Source: Brucella anthropi ATCC 49188
GTDB lineage: Bacteria > Pseudomonadota > Alphaproteobacteria > Rhizobiales > Rhizobiaceae
DNA length: 64,000 nucleotides
Assembly (NCBI RefSeq): GCF_000017405.1
Contig: NC_009669.1
Coordinates: 62,001-126,000, forward strand
Direction: 5' to 3'
The notes under the pieces are model-generated. The model did no database searches. It was not told where the DNA came from and saw only the letters and a list, made by a program, of their open reading frames with translations. Each line of letters starts with the position of its first letter. The stretch's first letter is position 1. Below are positions 23,984 through 34,150 of this stretch, one piece after another. Position numbers and translations under genes: made by a program.

Positions 23984-26968
23984 ATGGAATTCTTTCTCGG
24001 GGCCTTTGAGAGCGAATGGGAGCAGCGCCGTGCGGCGATGCTGCATGAGCTTTCACTTGGTTCGAGTGCTGCAAGCAGCGCCGAGGAAGAAATGCGCCGC
24101 AGATTGCGTGAATTACAGATCGCAGGTGGCGCCGCTGCAGCAGGTAGTGGTTCAGTGCCTAAAATGCGCAGGCCCTCCTCAAGAGCGCTGACAAGCGCAG
24201 GCAGTGCGTCAAACAAACAGGTTGCTATCGCGAGGTCGATGGAAACACGTTTGGCCGCAGTGGCAGCAGGTAGTCAACCGGCTGTAGTCAAGATGGCGTC
24301 GTATGGTGGCGGTGCGCGGTTCGGCGCGATGGTCAATTACGTATCGCGCAGCGGAGAAATTTGCGTCGAAAAGGAAAACGGTGAACGCCTTCAGGGTCGC
24401 GAGGAGCTGGCACGGTTGCGCGGTGATTGGGAGCCATTGTTTCAAAATCGGGCTGAGAGCAGGGATATTGGAACTTTCCGGGTGACGATCGAAGCTGCCG
24501 GGTTCGCAACAGAAGAAGCTTTGCACCAGCACGTGCGCGATAGCCTGGCTAGCGCATTCGGTAATCGCAGCTTTGCTTATGCCGTTTCGCAACCATCACA
24601 TGGCGTTTTAAAGGTTGAAGGTGTGGTGGTGTTGCGCAGCATGGAAGGGGAGCGGTTGACCGGCGACTCGAAGGCGGCGGACATTATTCAGAGGCGTTAC
24701 AACGAAAGCGCAGCGTCCGAGCTCGGGAGGGCGCGGTTCCGTTTTACCGGGTATGGAAATGGCGTTGAATATGGCGCCGCCAAGCTGAGAAGTCTGGTCG
24801 AGGATCATAAGGGCGACGTTCGTGATCACAAGGGGCGCGTTGTCTCAGATGCGCGTTCCGCCGGCGACCTGGTGCAAAAGCAGTGGCGTCGGGAGTTGCA
24901 CAGCCGCAAGGGCAGGGATGTGATGCATGTCATCATGTCTGCCAAAGCTGGCACCAACGTTCAGGCTTTTGAAAGTGCTGTTCGGGATTTTCTGGCCGCG
25001 CAGTTCCAAGGGCATCGCTACATATTTGCGATGCATGATCCGTTCAGCGACCCGAAGGAGATGGGGCAGGGCGGAAAGCGACCGCATATACATGCTCATG
25101 CCATTATCGCTATGCGTTCGGATGCCGGTGATCGGGTGGAAACCTCGCCACAGGTTTTTCGCCAATGGCGTGAGCTTATGGCTGAAAAGGCGCGCGAGCA
25201 CGGAATCGCTATGGAAATGACGGACAGGCGCGAGTTTGCAAATGCTCCAGCCTACACGCGCAATCAGGTGCGGCCGGTTAGTTGCGATGGACGAACGGAA
25301 CATGAGGGGACGAGTGCGGCAGCTCAGTCGCGTTATGATGCCAAGCGGTCAGGTCGGCGTAGCGTGGCGCGAAGTGTGCGCAGCCGTGAATATACCGTAA
25401 AGGTAACACAGAGTTGGGAGAAAATCGCAATGGCTAGCGGCGATCGCCAGATTGCCTCATACGCCATACAGCAAAGAGATATAGTTGTATCAACCAGTTC
25501 GCTTCAATCTGAAGCTAAAACTTCTAACATCGTTCATGCAGATTTCGGGTCACATTACCGCACCAATTTGGTAAAGTTGCAAAACATCATATTGGAGGGT
25601 GACAAAGTGCGCGAAATGTCGAGAAGCGATTTTGAGGCATATGAGAAAGAAGTTGAAACAGCTTTGTTCCGGCTAGGCCGCAATCTCGGACCGGAGGAGA
25701 AAGCCGATCTGGATCAGGTAGCGCAGTATACGCGCGAGCATGTCAATCTAATGCGCGAGCATATGGAATTGACGGAACAGCGTGGATTGAGCGTCGAAAC
25801 CCCATCGCGTGAAAGCGAGCAGGATAGCTCGTCGATGCAGATTTCTCGGGAACCCGATTCCGAAATTGCAAAGCCAGCGCATGTTGTCGCGGAAGCAGAG
25901 CAGGGTCGGCCATCGGCAGATAATGCCAACGAACCTCGTTCGAGCATGGATAACGAGGAGAAAGCTGCGGCAGCATCTTATCAGGCCGAAATGGATCGTT
26001 CATTCCCGAGTGAAATCACGAGCCGATATTATATTCGTGAGGATCACGGCGGGACGCAGCGAGTCTTTGCCGATTCAAAGGGTGAGCGCGAAGTGTTCCA
26101 GGACAATGGAGAGAAGCTGCGCGCAAAATCGTTCGATGCTCAGGGCGTTCGATTGATGATCGAAACAGCAGCGCATCGAGGCTGGACGAGCATCGAGATA
26201 ACGGGGAGCAAGGAGTTCCGCCGTGAAACTTGGCTAGAGGGCCAGGCGCACGGAATTTCGGTCAAGGGCTATCAGCCGACCGAACTGGATTGGCAAGATC
26301 TGGCTCGCCGGGAGCAGTCCTATTTGCGTAATGAAATTATTCCGATCGAGGGCAGGGCACTGGATGCGGCTCACCGGGATCAGGAGCAATCTGCAGGTTC
26401 GGATCAGTCGAGCAAGGTCGATAAAGAGCAACAGAATGCAGATAATTCCGGCACGCCGCACACCAAACCCGTCGACTATAAGGAGGGTGTTCAGGGTATC
26501 CTCGTCGAGACAGGAGAGAAGCCCTATCAGGATAATGAAAAGAACGAGCCTTCGCCGTTCGTCGTTATTGAAACCGCCAATGGCAATCGCACGGTCTGGG
26601 GTGTCGGATTGCCCGATGCGTTGCATCGCGCCGGCGCTGATATCGGCGATGAAATTCATTTGCGGTCCACTGGTACGGAACGCGTCCTGAAAACCGTCAT
26701 ACAGGAGATCGACGGTCAGAAGCATCGCGTTGAACAAATGGTTGATCGCCGGGCATGGGAGGCGAACGTGCTTGAGGAGCGGGATCGGACAGATGAAAAA
26801 GTTGAAGGTTCCAAACAACTCGATAATCGGGTTAGTATGGAAGCAAAGGCGGTCGTACGGGATGGAGAGACAGCCCGTACAGATCCTCCGCAACAACAGG
26901 TTCCGCGATTGCAGGAACTAGAGCACGAGCAGCAGCAAAAGAAGGAACGCGACGAACACGAGCGTTAA
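23984..26968 (+). CDS. conjugative relaxase, VirD2/MOB-P-like, with LPD7-type tail
   Basis: 994-residue protein. The relaxase domain (residues about 95-430) has candidate catalytic tyrosines in ASYGGGARFGAMVNYVSRSG and the metal-binding HIHAHAII triad preceded by KRP. HVIMSAKAGTN and YIFAMHDP are the typical strands. A coiled, polar linker follows. Near residues 685-790 a segment (ADSKGEREVFQDNG ... MIETAAHRGWTSIEITGSKEFRRETWLEGQ) matches the LPD7 domain common in plasmid relaxases, and KPYQDNEKNEPSPFVVIETANG begins another accessory region. It nicks oriT and pilots DNA to VirD4. Intact and full length. Confidence 0.92.
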   Translation: MEFFLGAFESEWEQRRAAMLHELSLGSSAASSAEEEMRRRLRELQIAGGAAAAGSGSVPKMRRPSSRALTSAGSASNKQVAIARSMETRLAAVAAGSQPAVVKMASYGGGARFGAMVNYVSRSGEICVEKENGERLQGREELARLRGDWEPLFQNRAESRDIGTFRVTIEAAGFATEEALHQHVRDSLASAFGNRSFAYAVSQPSHGVLKVEGVVVLRSMEGERLTGDSKAADIIQRRYNESAASELGRARFRFTGYGNGVEYGAAKLRSLVEDHKGDVRDHKGRVVSDARSAGDLVQKQWRRELHSRKGRDVMHVIMSAKAGTNVQAFESAVRDFLAAQFQGHRYIFAMHDPFSDPKEMGQGGKRPHIHAHAIIAMRSDAGDRVETSPQVFRQWRELMAEKAREHGIAMEMTDRREFANAPAYTRNQVRPVSCDGRTEHEGTSAAAQSRYDAKRSGRRSVARSVRSREYTVKVTQSWEKIAMASGDRQIASYAIQQRDIVVSTSSLQSEAKTSNIVHADFGSHYRTNLVKLQNIILEGDKVREMSRSDFEAYEKEVETALFRLGRNLGPEEKADLDQVAQYTREHVNLMREHMELTEQRGLSVETPSRESEQDSSSMQISREPDSEIAKPAHVVAEAEQGRPSADNANEPRSSMDNEEKAAAASYQAEMDRSFPSEITSRYYIREDHGGTQRVFADSKGEREVFQDNGEKLRAKSFDAQGVRLMIETAAHRGWTSIEITGSKEFRRETWLEGQAHGISVKGYQPTELDWQDLARREQSYLRNEIIPIEGRALDAAHRDQEQSAGSDQSSKVDKEQQNADNSGTPHTKPVDYKEGVQGILVETGEKPYQDNEKNEPSPFVVIETANGNRTVWGVGLPDALHRAGADIGDEIHLRSTGTERVLKTVIQEIDGQKHRVEQMVDRRAWEANVLEERDRTDEKVEGSKQLDNRVSMEAKAVVRDGETARTDPPQQQVPRLQELEHEQQQKKERDEHER

Positions 26969-26974
26969 AGGACG

Positions 26975-27178
26975 ATGCGGCACGATTACATCTATAATTC
27001 ACCTCCCGATCCGAAGGCTGACGACGCTTTTGCAAAATTTTTTGCAATCTTATTCTGGCTCGTCCTTGGTTTGGTTGCGATCGTGTACGTTGCTACTGTC
27101 GTGAGAGACTGGTTCAACGCAGCCGTTGCATGGATAACTGATGTGATCAGTTTCCTTGGAGGATTTTTGCCGTTTTGA
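26975..27178 (+). CDS. small membrane protein downstream of the relaxase
   Basis: 67-residue protein with a polar N-terminus, a transmembrane helix at about residues 22-44 (FFAILFWLVLGLVAIVYVAT) and a second hydrophobic stretch at the C-terminus (AWITDVISFLGGFLPF). It starts 6 bp after the relaxase stop and is followed by a terminator, so it ends the mob operon. No family is recognised. A role in tethering the relaxosome near the coupling protein is possible but speculative. Confidence 0.6.
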   Translation: MRHDYIYNSPPDPKADDAFAKFFAILFWLVLGLVAIVYVATVVRDWFNAAVAWITDVISFLGGFLPF

Positions 27179-27198
27179 CGGTAAAGAGAATGAAAAAT

Positions 27199-27229
27199 CA
27201 GCCGGGCGCTTTTGCGACCCGGCTTTTTC
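27199..27229. terminator. bidirectional terminator between mob and virB/D4 operons
   Basis: Stem AGCCGGG / CCCGGCT around GCGCTTTTGCGA, with T-run on the plus side and A-run on the left, between convergent operons. Confidence 0.85.
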
Positions 27230-27236
27230 GTAAGAG

Positions 27237-29324
27237 TTAGTTAGAATTGGTCATCAGGCCGATATCTTCCGGGTCTGGCACAGTAGCATTGAATATGTCC
27301 AGATAACTTTTTCGCTTTCGAGGGGATGCCCCCGAGGCTTCGACTTTTTCATTCACAGCCTTCAATAATCGTTCTGCGCTCGGTTTAAGCTGCGCTTCGA
27401 CTTCTTCAATTCGATCATGGATATCAGCGGGAGGAATTGCCGACTTCGTTTCACTGCCTGTTGAAGGTAATTTGACGCTCAGATTGACCGTTCTGCTATT
27501 TGTTTTTTTGCTGTCATCAGCGTTAGGAATTGACGGAGAATTGTTTGCGCCCGCTTCATGTGGAGGTTCCTCATGCTTTTGAGGACGAGAGGGCAGGGGC
27601 GTAATTGTGTGCTCAATGGCCTGTTGCCCGTCACTCGCGTATTCGCTCGTCAGTGCTGGAACTGGCCTATGAGGTAGATATTCAATCGTAGGCACATCAG
27701 GAACGTGCGATTGCGAATAAGCTTCAGCGGATTTAAAGGGTTGGGTGTTGAAAAATCGCAGCTTGTCGCCATAGATCGGTCGTTGTCCTTCAACGAGCAA
27801 GATCATCTTGTTTTCTGGCATTTGCCGCACTTCTTGCGGCATCATCAAATCGCGTTCTCGGATTTGCTCAACTTTTGTGCGCCGAGGTAAACCGAGAATC
27901 TCGATGGTGCGGGATTCCGACTTGTAACGGATGGTTCTTTTTCCGAGTGCACGGGATGCATATTCCGCCGTGGCCTGATCATTGGCACCTAGCACCAGCT
28001 GATAACCACAGTTGCCGAGAAGGGAGTGACGGGAAGTCTCGCCATAAATCTCGTCGAGATTCTTGAGATCCTGAATAATGATAGCTAGCTTGATATTATA
28101 ACCAGCCACATAGGGAAGCTTCGTCATAATCTCATCCATCTTTTTAAGCTGTCGAAATTCATCCAGCAAAAAATAGACGGGAAGAGAATTGGGATCGTGT
28201 TCCAGAGTCAGAATGTTCATGACCTGCTGCACGAACAAAGTGAGAAGTGGGCGCAGGATCGTAATATCGGTAATATTGGGTGCGAGATAAATGGAGATAG
28301 GCCGCCGTTTCATGGCGGCGATATCCATGTCGGTCACTTCTGTCGCGGCTACAATACGTTCATTTCGGAAGGGTCTAAGCGCGTTCTGGATATCCAGTAG
28401 CGCGGATGCCGCCGCCCGCTCTGACAATGCAAGAAATGCGTTAAAGCTTTCGACCGTATATTTTGAAAGGTTCGGCTCTTTTTCCTTGATGAACTTGATC
28501 TGCGCCTGAAGATCAACACCACTGTTCACGAAGGAAACGACTTCGCCGAGGTTGCGCCGTCCGTGATAATAGGGGCTCTCCAGAACATAGCTGATAATCC
28601 CGGCTACGACTTGTTGTGCCAAGCCCTGCCAGACTGAATTTTCAGAGCCTAGATTCTCAGGGACGAGAATGCTGGCGATATTTTGTATATCCGTGGTGCG
28701 ATTACCCCGCTCGGGGCGCACAAAATCGAGAGGGTTATATCGATTTGTCGTTTCAGAGCCGGGGGCAAAGAGGAAAACCTGGCTACCGTTCTTCTTGCGA
28801 TACCCTGCTGTCGCTTTGAAAATTTCGCCCTTCAAGTCGGATACGATCATTGACCCTTCATGCATGAGAGCGTTTGGAATGACATAACCCGCTCCTTTTC
28901 CCGATCGTGTAGGGCCGATAATCAGATGATGGCGACTGTCGGCCGCTCGCAGCACATTTCGGCCGAACCGACCGAATATATGCCCTTTCTTGCGGAACCA
29001 CTTGCCGCGACGAAGGCCCATGACGTCCTGAAAAGCTGCATCGCCCAAGGGGTTTTCGTAGCTTCTGAGACCAAGATAGCCCGCAAAGACCGCGGCTGCG
29101 ATGGCAGGCAATAGGGCCCCGATGGCAACGCGCTGCAGTGTTGAGTTGGACGCATAGGCCCAGACTTGCTGAAGCGGAGCAAAAGGATTCTCGGTGATGG
29201 TAATATTCAAAATTCGGCTGTCTTTATAAATGACTCCGAGTACGACTCCATAAGCCAAGGTCCAGACCAAGAATGCGATGCCAGCACAGAATATTAGATA
29301 AACCGCTTTGTATCCCTTGCTCAT
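27237..29324 (-). CDS. virD4: type IV coupling protein VirD4
   Basis: 695-residue coupling ATPase. Two N-terminal membrane helices (residues about 5-30 and 65-87) are followed by a Walker A IIGPTRSGKGAGYVIP and Walker B YFLLDEFRQL. The all-alpha domain lies between them and a ~150-residue polar C-terminal tail follows. It links the relaxosome to the secretion channel. Last gene of the virB operon, it overlaps virB11 in an ATGA. Confidence 0.95.
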   Translation of the reverse strand: MSKGYKAVYLIFCAGIAFLVWTLAYGVVLGVIYKDSRILNITITENPFAPLQQVWAYASNSTLQRVAIGALLPAIAAAVFAGYLGLRSYENPLGDAAFQDVMGLRRGKWFRKKGHIFGRFGRNVLRAADSRHHLIIGPTRSGKGAGYVIPNALMHEGSMIVSDLKGEIFKATAGYRKKNGSQVFLFAPGSETTNRYNPLDFVRPERGNRTTDIQNIASILVPENLGSENSVWQGLAQQVVAGIISYVLESPYYHGRRNLGEVVSFVNSGVDLQAQIKFIKEKEPNLSKYTVESFNAFLALSERAAASALLDIQNALRPFRNERIVAATEVTDMDIAAMKRRPISIYLAPNITDITILRPLLTLFVQQVMNILTLEHDPNSLPVYFLLDEFRQLKKMDEIMTKLPYVAGYNIKLAIIIQDLKNLDEIYGETSRHSLLGNCGYQLVLGANDQATAEYASRALGKRTIRYKSESRTIEILGLPRRTKVEQIRERDLMMPQEVRQMPENKMILLVEGQRPIYGDKLRFFNTQPFKSAEAYSQSHVPDVPTIEYLPHRPVPALTSEYASDGQQAIEHTITPLPSRPQKHEEPPHEAGANNSPSIPNADDSKKTNSRTVNLSVKLPSTGSETKSAIPPADIHDRIEEVEAQLKPSAERLLKAVNEKVEASGASPRKRKSYLDIFNATVPDPEDIGLMTNSN

Positions 29325-30352
29325 GGCTCCTCGTTTCGCGCAAAAAATATCTCCGATACGCCTCGTTTTCCGCCGTCTCGGCGCAACTGGATGACAATGG
29401 GGATGACCATTCGAATGTACGACATGAGGTCATGCTTCGAATATCCGCCTGAAAGCCCGGCTTGTTGCATCATCATGGCAAGCTGTTCATAGGCTCCTTG
29501 CGGAGTATCAGCATGAACAGTCGACATAGAACCTGGATGACCGGTGTTAATGGCACGAAGAAATGAAAACGCTTCAGCTCCGCGGATCTCACCAACGAAC
29601 AGACGGTCAGGACGCATACGAAGGGACGATTCAAGCAAGTGCTGAATTGTAACGTCAGCCGTGCCCTGTCCGCCTTTCGAGGCTACCAGATGAACGCGGT
29701 TCTCCTGGGGCGGTAACAGCTCGCGGGTGTCTTCCAGCGTGATAATTCGTTCCTTTGGATGGACAGATTTCAGGCAGGCATTCAGAAAGGTAGTCTTTCC
29801 CGATGATGTACCGCCGCTAATCAGGATCGAAACCCGTTGCGTAATGGCCGTGTTGATGAAATCGAAAATTCTGTTTTGCTTCAGATGCTCGATCAGCAGT
29901 CGGTCAATATCACTAAGCCCACCAACAGCCACGGAAACCTTGTCCAGCGAACCGCTATCCCTGTATTCTTCCAAGCTGAAATTGCTAACGACCTGCTTGC
30001 GGATCGATATCGAGCCGCCATCCGGTGCAGCAGGTGGAAGAACCACCTGAATGCGCTCGCCAGTCGGAAGCGCTGCGCTCAGGATTGGCGCGGATTTACT
30101 GATAAACTGATCAGTCGCACCCGCAACGCGCTCACCGATATTCTGAATCTCCGCCGATGAAAGCGCATGAACCTCGTGGAACTCCATGTGATCGGCACCA
30201 AGTCGCTCGATATAGACGTGACCTGGTTTGTTGACAGCTATTTCCACGACTTTTGGATCGTTGAGAAATGGCCGCAGCGGCTCAAGTGCTCGATCTAAAA
30301 AGTAATATCTGCTTTGTGTGGCTGCTGCCGCACTATTTGCCCCTGCGTTCAC
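29321..30352 (-). CDS. virB11: T4SS traffic ATPase VirB11
   Basis: 343-residue hexameric ATPase of the GspE/VirB11 family: Walker A ISGGTSSGKTTFLNA, Asp box ITLEDTRELLPP, Walker B RMRPDRLFVGEIRGAE and His box GHPGSMSTVHAD. A GTG start overlaps the virB10 end by 20 bp. It powers pilus assembly and substrate transfer together with VirB4 and VirD4. Confidence 0.95.
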   Translation of the reverse strand: MNAGANSAAAATQSRYYFLDRALEPLRPFLNDPKVVEIAVNKPGHVYIERLGADHMEFHEVHALSSAEIQNIGERVAGATDQFISKSAPILSAALPTGERIQVVLPPAAPDGGSISIRKQVVSNFSLEEYRDSGSLDKVSVAVGGLSDIDRLLIEHLKQNRIFDFINTAITQRVSILISGGTSSGKTTFLNACLKSVHPKERIITLEDTRELLPPQENRVHLVASKGGQGTADVTIQHLLESSLRMRPDRLFVGEIRGAEAFSFLRAINTGHPGSMSTVHADTPQGAYEQLAMMMQQAGLSGGYSKHDLMSYIRMVIPIVIQLRRDGGKRGVSEIFFARNEEP

Positions 30353-31565
30353 GTTGAATTTCCTTCATCGCTTCTGTTACGGGATCGTCGTACATGGCCG
30401 AAAAATCGAGGTCCTGACGCACGAATATGAAGATACGTTCGCCTTGATGGACGCTGATTGTTGGTTTGATACGCAAGTTCTCGCTCAGAGCGGTATTTGC
30501 CATTTGAGAGAATGTTTCGGCGATTGTTTCGCGGGCTAGTTCTTCACCCCGTTTCGCATCATCGTTGTTACGACCGAAGGCTTCCCCGCTGCCGAAACCA
30601 GTCAGATAGCTAGCGCCCGCGCCCACCACAGACAACATGATGGACGCGCCGAACCTTTCACGCCATTTTTTGTCGACGATGCCGGTCAGGCCGGAACGGC
30701 CAAGGCTGTCGGTTCCCACGGAGTTCAGGCGCACGCTTACACCATCATCTCTAAGCAAGCGTGTCCAGACTACGAAAACGCGGGTCTGGCCTGTCATGAC
30801 GTCGCTTTGATATTCACCAATGAGGCGGGTGCCGGTCGGAATCAGAATGCGACGACCATCAAAACTGTAGACGTCTTCTGACGTGATGGCGCGAACCTGG
30901 CCTGGTAGATCGCTTACAATCGAGGTTTCGAGAATACCGGGTATCATCGTGCCTTCCGGCACAACCGCGTCGATGCGCTTGATTTTCGTAGCCTTGGCAT
31001 TACGGTCGGCCATTGCCGAGGCCGTTGCTAGAAACTTGCTGTTTCTGTCTTCGCCAGCAACAGTCGGTGTTCCTTCGCCACTATCGCCACCAAGTCCCCC
31101 ATTTGCTCCGCCTGATCGCGCTTGATCCATCTGAATAAGTTTGGATTTGAACCGGTCTGGAAATTCTTCAACGATCTCCGGCGTGGGTGCCTGATCGGGT
31201 TCCTTCACTGCGACCGTCGGCGGAGGCGGGGGAGGGACATTAAACGTCGTGGTGTCGACTTTCTCCGGCTCCGGTGGCGGTGGAGGCGGCGGGATATTTA
31301 TGATGTTGGGCTCGGGCGCAGCAGGAGGCTGATCCTGGTCGCGCACGAAAGACGGCGGTCTGAACGACGTGGTGCTGAACTCCTCGTCACCGCGCACAAG
31401 ATCGCGCGGCTTCTCGGAAGGCTGTTTGAGAACGAAATAAGCCATAGCTACACCGGCCAGCAGAAATAGGGCCATCGCAGCCGTCTGATTCCGCTTTGCA
31501 TTCTTGTTGCTGACTCCGGCGTCATCGGCAGACGCCAGTGCTTCTAGTTCGGGAGACTGTTTCAT
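30333..31565 (-). CDS. virB10: T4SS core-complex protein VirB10
   Basis: 410 residues: cytoplasmic N-terminus, one inner-membrane helix (MALFLLAGVAMAYFVLK, residues about 31-48), a periplasmic proline-rich region with PPPPPP runs at about 90-120, and a C-terminal TrbI/VirB10 domain (IPGILETSIVSDLPGQVRAI; IPTGTRLIGEYQSDV). It spans the envelope and gates the channel. The start shares one base with the virB9 stop. Confidence 0.95.
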   Translation of the reverse strand: MKQSPELEALASADDAGVSNKNAKRNQTAAMALFLLAGVAMAYFVLKQPSEKPRDLVRGDEEFSTTSFRPPSFVRDQDQPPAAPEPNIINIPPPPPPPEPEKVDTTTFNVPPPPPPTVAVKEPDQAPTPEIVEEFPDRFKSKLIQMDQARSGGANGGLGGDSGEGTPTVAGEDRNSKFLATASAMADRNAKATKIKRIDAVVPEGTMIPGILETSIVSDLPGQVRAITSEDVYSFDGRRILIPTGTRLIGEYQSDVMTGQTRVFVVWTRLLRDDGVSVRLNSVGTDSLGRSGLTGIVDKKWRERFGASIMLSVVGAGASYLTGFGSGEAFGRNNDDAKRGEELARETIAETFSQMANTALSENLRIKPTISVHQGERIFIFVRQDLDFSAMYDDPVTEAMKEIQRERRGK

Positions 31566-32374
31566 CAGTTGCCGCTCCTTCTCCGCTTGGTTGCCACTTG
31601 ATCAGGCGCAGGACCCATGATGTCGGGATCGGGTGCGCCAAAATCCGGCTTTCTAAGGTTGAAGATGCAGATCCACTGATCACCGTCGCGGAGGGTGTAT
31701 TGAGTTGCCGTTCCATCCACGACCAGATATTCGCCTTCCTTGCGGAAGTTGCGCAATGTTTCGGAAAAATCGCTGTTTACTGCAAAGATTGCTGGCGTCC
31801 GACCAGTGAATTTGAAGAAGGTTTTCTTGCCGTCATCGAAAACCATTGACGGCTTCAGTTTCGTATCGCCCGTAAAGGAATAGTCGATATTGACGTTTGC
31901 CTTGTCGATTTTAGAGATATTCGGGTTGGCAGCGCGATATTCAGCCTCTTTGCGCATCGCTGCATTCAAATCCTTCTCGGGGTAAATGAAACGGACGCCA
32001 AAGACTTTCTTGCCCGCATCGGGTGCATAATCGTGCAGTTCCAAAAAATAGATGCGCTTGGTCGTGACAACGTTCATGTTTGTAACGACGTTCTTAGCCG
32101 TCGGCTTCACAAACAGAATGTTGCCTTTTTCGGTTGGAGCAACCTGCCAGCTCTCTGTATCGCCGAGTGAAATGGTCTCAAATTTTTCATCTTCATCGAA
32201 GATGATCATTGTCGATATGCCATACGTCGCGGAAATTTTGACGACATTGTTAGGCTGGTAGACGACACTGGTCACACGTGAATCGAGCGATCCAGCCCTT
32301 GGCGTCTGTGCTGCGTGGGCGTGCGAAAGGATGGCGGCGGAAAACGCCGCCGCAAGTAGGAAGCGGTTTTTCAT
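31565..32374 (-). CDS. virB9: T4SS outer-membrane core protein VirB9
   Basis: 269 residues with a signal peptide (FLLAAAFSAAILSHAHAA). The N-terminal domain contains DSRVTSVVYQPNNVVKISA and FLELHDYA and the C-terminal CagX/VirB9 domain contains NIDYSFTGDTKLKPSMVFDDGKKTFFKF. It forms the outer-membrane ring with VirB7 and VirB10. Overlaps virB8 in an ATGA. Confidence 0.95.
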   Translation of the reverse strand: MKNRFLLAAAFSAAILSHAHAAQTPRAGSLDSRVTSVVYQPNNVVKISATYGISTMIIFDEDEKFETISLGDTESWQVAPTEKGNILFVKPTAKNVVTNMNVVTTKRIYFLELHDYAPDAGKKVFGVRFIYPEKDLNAAMRKEAEYRAANPNISKIDKANVNIDYSFTGDTKLKPSMVFDDGKKTFFKFTGRTPAIFAVNSDFSETLRNFRKEGEYLVVDGTATQYTLRDGDQWICIFNLRKPDFGAPDPDIMGPAPDQVATKRRRSGN

Positions 32375-33066
32375 CCCTTGCTCCCTTCCGTGACGGTTTC
32401 CTGATCACGCCTGTAATTATAAACCTGGAAGCCGAGGGGATTTTCAAACCGCCATTCGTTTGTGGCGGGTTCGTCCGTGTAGCGATAGCGCACGACAGCT
32501 ATGTAGTGTCTGGTAATGGCATCGGTATCGGACTTTTCAGTGGTTGAGAAACGAACAAGAGCGGTTGAATCGTTGGGGAAGGTGACAGACTTCACATCGA
32601 CAAGCACACGCTTGTTTTTCCCGTAGACCTTCGCCGGATTGTTCGGATTCGCGGCGCTATATTGCTCTTGCAATTCGCGAGCGGCATCTCCTGTCGACAA
32701 TAGTGCCGCCGTGCCAAAATTTGTATCGATCGCGTAAGGATCATAGCCTTCGCGCGTCCTGATATACCGAACGACGTTGGCTTGCGTGATTGCGCGTGAA
32801 TCGGTCAGATTTTGCGCTTTTGTCAGTCCGCTTTTGGTTTCGATGTAGCCGGTAGCCTTGTCTACGACGACAATCACAGGCTCGAAAGATTTTAGCGGAA
32901 CCAGCATAACGAGCGCGAGCAATGCGAAAAGAGCGACGAGCCCGAATATGATGGTTACGAACCATGCCACGGCTTTTGAACGTTTTGCTTTCCGGACGAT
33001 TTCGTTCTCCCAACGATCACCGTCCTGAAAATAAGTTCTCAATGCAGCTTCTTTGGAATCAGTCAT
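32371..33066 (-). CDS. virB8: T4SS inner-membrane protein VirB8
   Basis: 231 residues with one N-terminal membrane helix (VAWFVTIIFGLVALFALLAL, residues about 30-55) and a periplasmic NTF2-like VirB8 domain (VVDKATGYIE ... VVRYIRTREGYDPYAID ... HYIAVVRYRYTDEPATNEWRFENPLGFQV). It is an assembly factor that contacts VirB9 and VirB10. Confidence 0.95.
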   Translation of the reverse strand: MTDSKEAALRTYFQDGDRWENEIVRKAKRSKAVAWFVTIIFGLVALFALLALVMLVPLKSFEPVIVVVDKATGYIETKSGLTKAQNLTDSRAITQANVVRYIRTREGYDPYAIDTNFGTAALLSTGDAARELQEQYSAANPNNPAKVYGKNKRVLVDVKSVTFPNDSTALVRFSTTEKSDTDAITRHYIAVVRYRYTDEPATNEWRFENPLGFQVYNYRRDQETVTEGSKG

Positions 33067-33100
33067 GATCTAGCCCTTTACCTCTTATGAACCTGCAGCC

Positions 33101-34138
33101 TCAGCGAGGCAGGCTGTTGCTGCTTATTCGGTTTTGCATTGCTTCTTTTGCGCCTTGGCTTGTCGGGGAAATCGAGCCCCCGCCGCCGCCGCCAAAACGA
33201 TTGTAAAGTGAGCGTCCACCTCGGTAGCTCGCGCCGATCCCCTTGAAGCCAGCTCGCGCAATCTGCATTGGAGCGGTGACACCGGTCATGCGAGCGATCC
33301 GTGTGGCGGCGGCGCCGATACCAACGGCTAAGCCTCCTGCAATGCCTTGAGCAAGGACCTGGATGTTCAACAGAACAAATGCCCCGGCGAAACAAAGCAG
33401 AAGGAAGGCTGAAATATCACTGAGGGTAAGGCGTCGCTCTGTAGCGGCAGCGGATACCTTCGTCAGTTCAGGGTCCATTGCGGCGATAAGGAAAGCGGCG
33501 ACGACAAACACGAATAACGGGATCAGTGCGTATAGAAGAACCTGTTGGAACCACGCCTGTCCAAGGCTGCGCGATTGTTCAAACAACATGCAGGCGATAA
33601 AAATCGGTGCGGTTCCGATCAGAACCCATAACATCACCTTGGCTAATACGAGAATTGCGAGGGCAACTGCGATGAAGATTGCCACGCAGGCCATGATGAG
33701 AAAGCCAACCATAGAAGGCAAAACGGAAAAATAGCCCGATTGCTCGGCAAACGCGGAAGCCGCCTCATTCGCGGTTTTCCAGATCATGGAAAGACCATTT
33801 GTCGGTTCGGTAATTCCCGTCCCGGTGGCGGTCAGGATGGCACGACCTACATCTTCAGGGGTATTGTTCAGCCACTTATAGAAAAAATCGTTGAAGTATC
33901 CCCAATTGCTGATTAATGCCAGAATGAAGACCATGCGGAATACGCGTGTAACAATTTCGGCCACGCTAATCCGCGAAGTCCCCATAATTACTTGGATACC
34001 GTAATATCCAACATAGGCGATGAACATCACCTTGAGCAGCGGCGTGATTTCAGAGCCAATAATATTGTAAGCCTGCGATGAAAAATTCTCGCCGGAATTA
34101 TCAATTCTCTCCAAAAGATCGCTCAAGAAATCATGCAT
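33101..34138 (-). CDS. virB6: T4SS polytopic membrane protein VirB6
   Basis: 345 residues with six or more hydrophobic spans (for example LLKVMFIAYVGYYGIQVIM, VVFILALISNWGYF, MVGFLIMACVAIFIAVALAI, VLLYALIPLFVFVVAAFLIA, FLLLCFAGAFVLLNIQVLA) and a glycine-rich C-terminal tail. It matches the TrbL/VirB6 family in topology and position. It forms part of the inner-membrane channel. Confidence 0.93.
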   Translation of the reverse strand: MHDFLSDLLERIDNSGENFSSQAYNIIGSEITPLLKVMFIAYVGYYGIQVIMGTSRISVAEIVTRVFRMVFILALISNWGYFNDFFYKWLNNTPEDVGRAILTATGTGITEPTNGLSMIWKTANEAASAFAEQSGYFSVLPSMVGFLIMACVAIFIAVALAILVLAKVMLWVLIGTAPIFIACMLFEQSRSLGQAWFQQVLLYALIPLFVFVVAAFLIAAMDPELTKVSAAATERRLTLSDISAFLLLCFAGAFVLLNIQVLAQGIAGGLAVGIGAAATRIARMTGVTAPMQIARAGFKGIGASYRGGRSLYNRFGGGGGGSISPTSQGAKEAMQNRISSNSLPR

Positions 34139-34150
34139 AGCGGCCCCCGA